In this document: positions 5,851-6,487 of the stretch, one piece after another
Layout: every line of letters starts with the position of its first letter
Numbering within the stretch: the stretch's first letter is position 1
Assembly (NCBI GenBank): GCA_903913345.1
Contig: CAIWLA010000537.1
Coordinates: 1-6,487 of the forward strand
Direction of reading: 5' to 3'
DNA: 6,487 nucleotides
DNA from: an uncultured Magnetococcales bacterium
GTDB taxonomy: Bacteria > Pseudomonadota > Magnetococcia > Magnetococcales > Magnetaquicoccaceae
Translations under genes and position numbers: made by a program
Notes under the pieces: model-generated
The model's database searches: none
Told to the model about the DNA's origin: nothing
The model's input: the letters and a program-made list of their open reading frames with translations, nothing else

Positions 5851-6487
5851 ATGAATACTCTCTTCATCCCAAACAGGTCACTCATTCTCATCGCAGAGGA
5901 CGATGAATGCATGATGTCAGCGTTGACCGTGTTCCTGAAACAAAACGGGTACGATGTCATGGAAGCCATGGATGGCCAACACGCTTTGAATCTCTTCACG
6001 CAGGCCCCTCCGAACCTGGTCTTGCTGGATATCGACATGCCGATCATGGACGGTTATACGGCTTGCCAGGCATTGCGAAACTGTCCATGCAGCGCACAGG
6101 TTCCCATCATCATGATGACCGGGTTGTCCGATAGCCAATCGGTTGATCATGCCTTTGCGTCCGGGGCGGATGATTATGTCACCAAACCCATCCACTGGGC
6201 CGTGCTTCGGCAACGTATCCGAATGTTGATCGAACGCCGTAAAGCGGAAGAGACCATCCAGCATCAGGCAACGTTTGATGGGCTGACCGATCTTCCCAAC
6301 CGCGTGCTGTTCATGGATCGACTGGACCACGCCATTTCATTGGCACATCGCAACCAGGGCAATTTTGCAGTCATGTTTATTGATCTCGACCGATTCAAGG
6401 AGATCAATGACACGCTGGGACACGCATCCGGTGACGAACTCCTGCGCCAGGTGTTGCGTTGCACGCCCCCTGACATGACACCGTTGC
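5851..6487 (+). CDS. Receiver-GGDEF protein (putative diguanylate cyclase), cut by window edge
   Basis: The first 212 residues are visible. A receiver (about 10-128) has E16, D17 and D18, phosphoacceptor D60 (LVLLDIDMP), T90 (IMMTG) and K112 (TKP). A short helical linker (RRKAEETIQHQ) leads to the start of a GGDEF domain: DGLTDLPNR (143-151), FIDLDRFKEIND (176-187) and GHASGDELL (190-198). Such proteins make cyclic di-GMP from two GTP once the receiver is phosphorylated, but the GG(D/E)EF active-site loop lies beyond the edge, so activity cannot be judged; an EAL domain could also follow. ATG 5851 is the first in-frame start after the preceding stop, 15 bp away, with only a weak GGA (5842-5844), so it may depend on translation of the HPt gene. 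The last 12 residues fit the family poorly, while the final bases read D-T-V-A, a common GGDEF lead-in, in another frame; a frameshift near the edge is possible. Confidence 0.88.
   Translation, partial: MNTLFIPNRSLILIAEDDECMMSALTVFLKQNGYDVMEAMDGQHALNLFTQAPPNLVLLDIDMPIMDGYTACQALRNCPCSAQVPIIMMTGLSDSQSVDHAFASGADDYVTKPIHWAVLRQRIRMLIERRKAEETIQHQATFDGLTDLPNRVLFMDRLDHAISLAHRNQGNFAVMFIDLDRFKEINDTLGHASGDELLRQVLRCTPPDMTPL

Overview
The window is a dense stretch of bacterial phosphorelay genes, all on the plus strand. It holds five convincing protein genes, one of them running off the right edge, and a gene-poor, AT-rich gap of about 620 bp in the middle. No tRNA, rRNA, CRISPR array, transposase or phage gene is visible. 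Moderate GC by eye, dense short-spaced genes and elaborate PAS, receiver and GGDEF signalling suggest a Gram-negative environmental bacterium with a large signalling repertoire, probably Pseudomonadota or a neighbouring phylum. The style would fit the Magnetococcia, but no marker gene proves any lineage.

Region 1 (1-225) is a leader with two inverted repeats: a hairpin at 10-50 that looks like a terminator or dispersed palindrome, and a long-range pairing at 113-175 that encloses a Shine-Dalgarno-like GGAGG. Region 2 (226-3466) is a two-gene operon. The first gene is a hybrid sensor kinase (receiver, coiled coil, four PAS domains, then a NarX/DegS-type dimerisation and ATPase core). The second is its likely partner, a NarL/FixJ-type DNA-binding response regulator. 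Their reading frames overlap by 8 bp, so they are probably translationally coupled. Because the kinase starts with a receiver and lacks a transmembrane segment, it is probably a cytoplasmic integrator that takes phosphate or a signal from another kinase.

Region 3 (3467-4087) is AT-rich and has no confident gene. It holds a doubtful 76-residue ORF, a perfect 11-bp palindrome, and, just before the next gene, a good sigma-70-like promoter (TTGACT, 17 bp, CATAAT) followed by a hairpin at the expected transcript start.

Region 4 (4088-6487) looks like a second operon. It encodes a cytidylate-kinase-like P-loop domain fused to a complete receiver, then a free-standing histidine phosphotransfer (HPt) protein, then a receiver-GGDEF protein cut by the window edge. 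The simplest model is that the HPt shuttles phosphate between the receiver of the nucleotide-kinase fusion and the receiver of the putative diguanylate cyclase, and possibly also the N-terminal receiver of the upstream hybrid kinase. A receiver-controlled cytidylate-kinase-like enzyme beside an HPt and a GGDEF protein is the most unusual thing in the window. The partner assignments are inference from gene order only.
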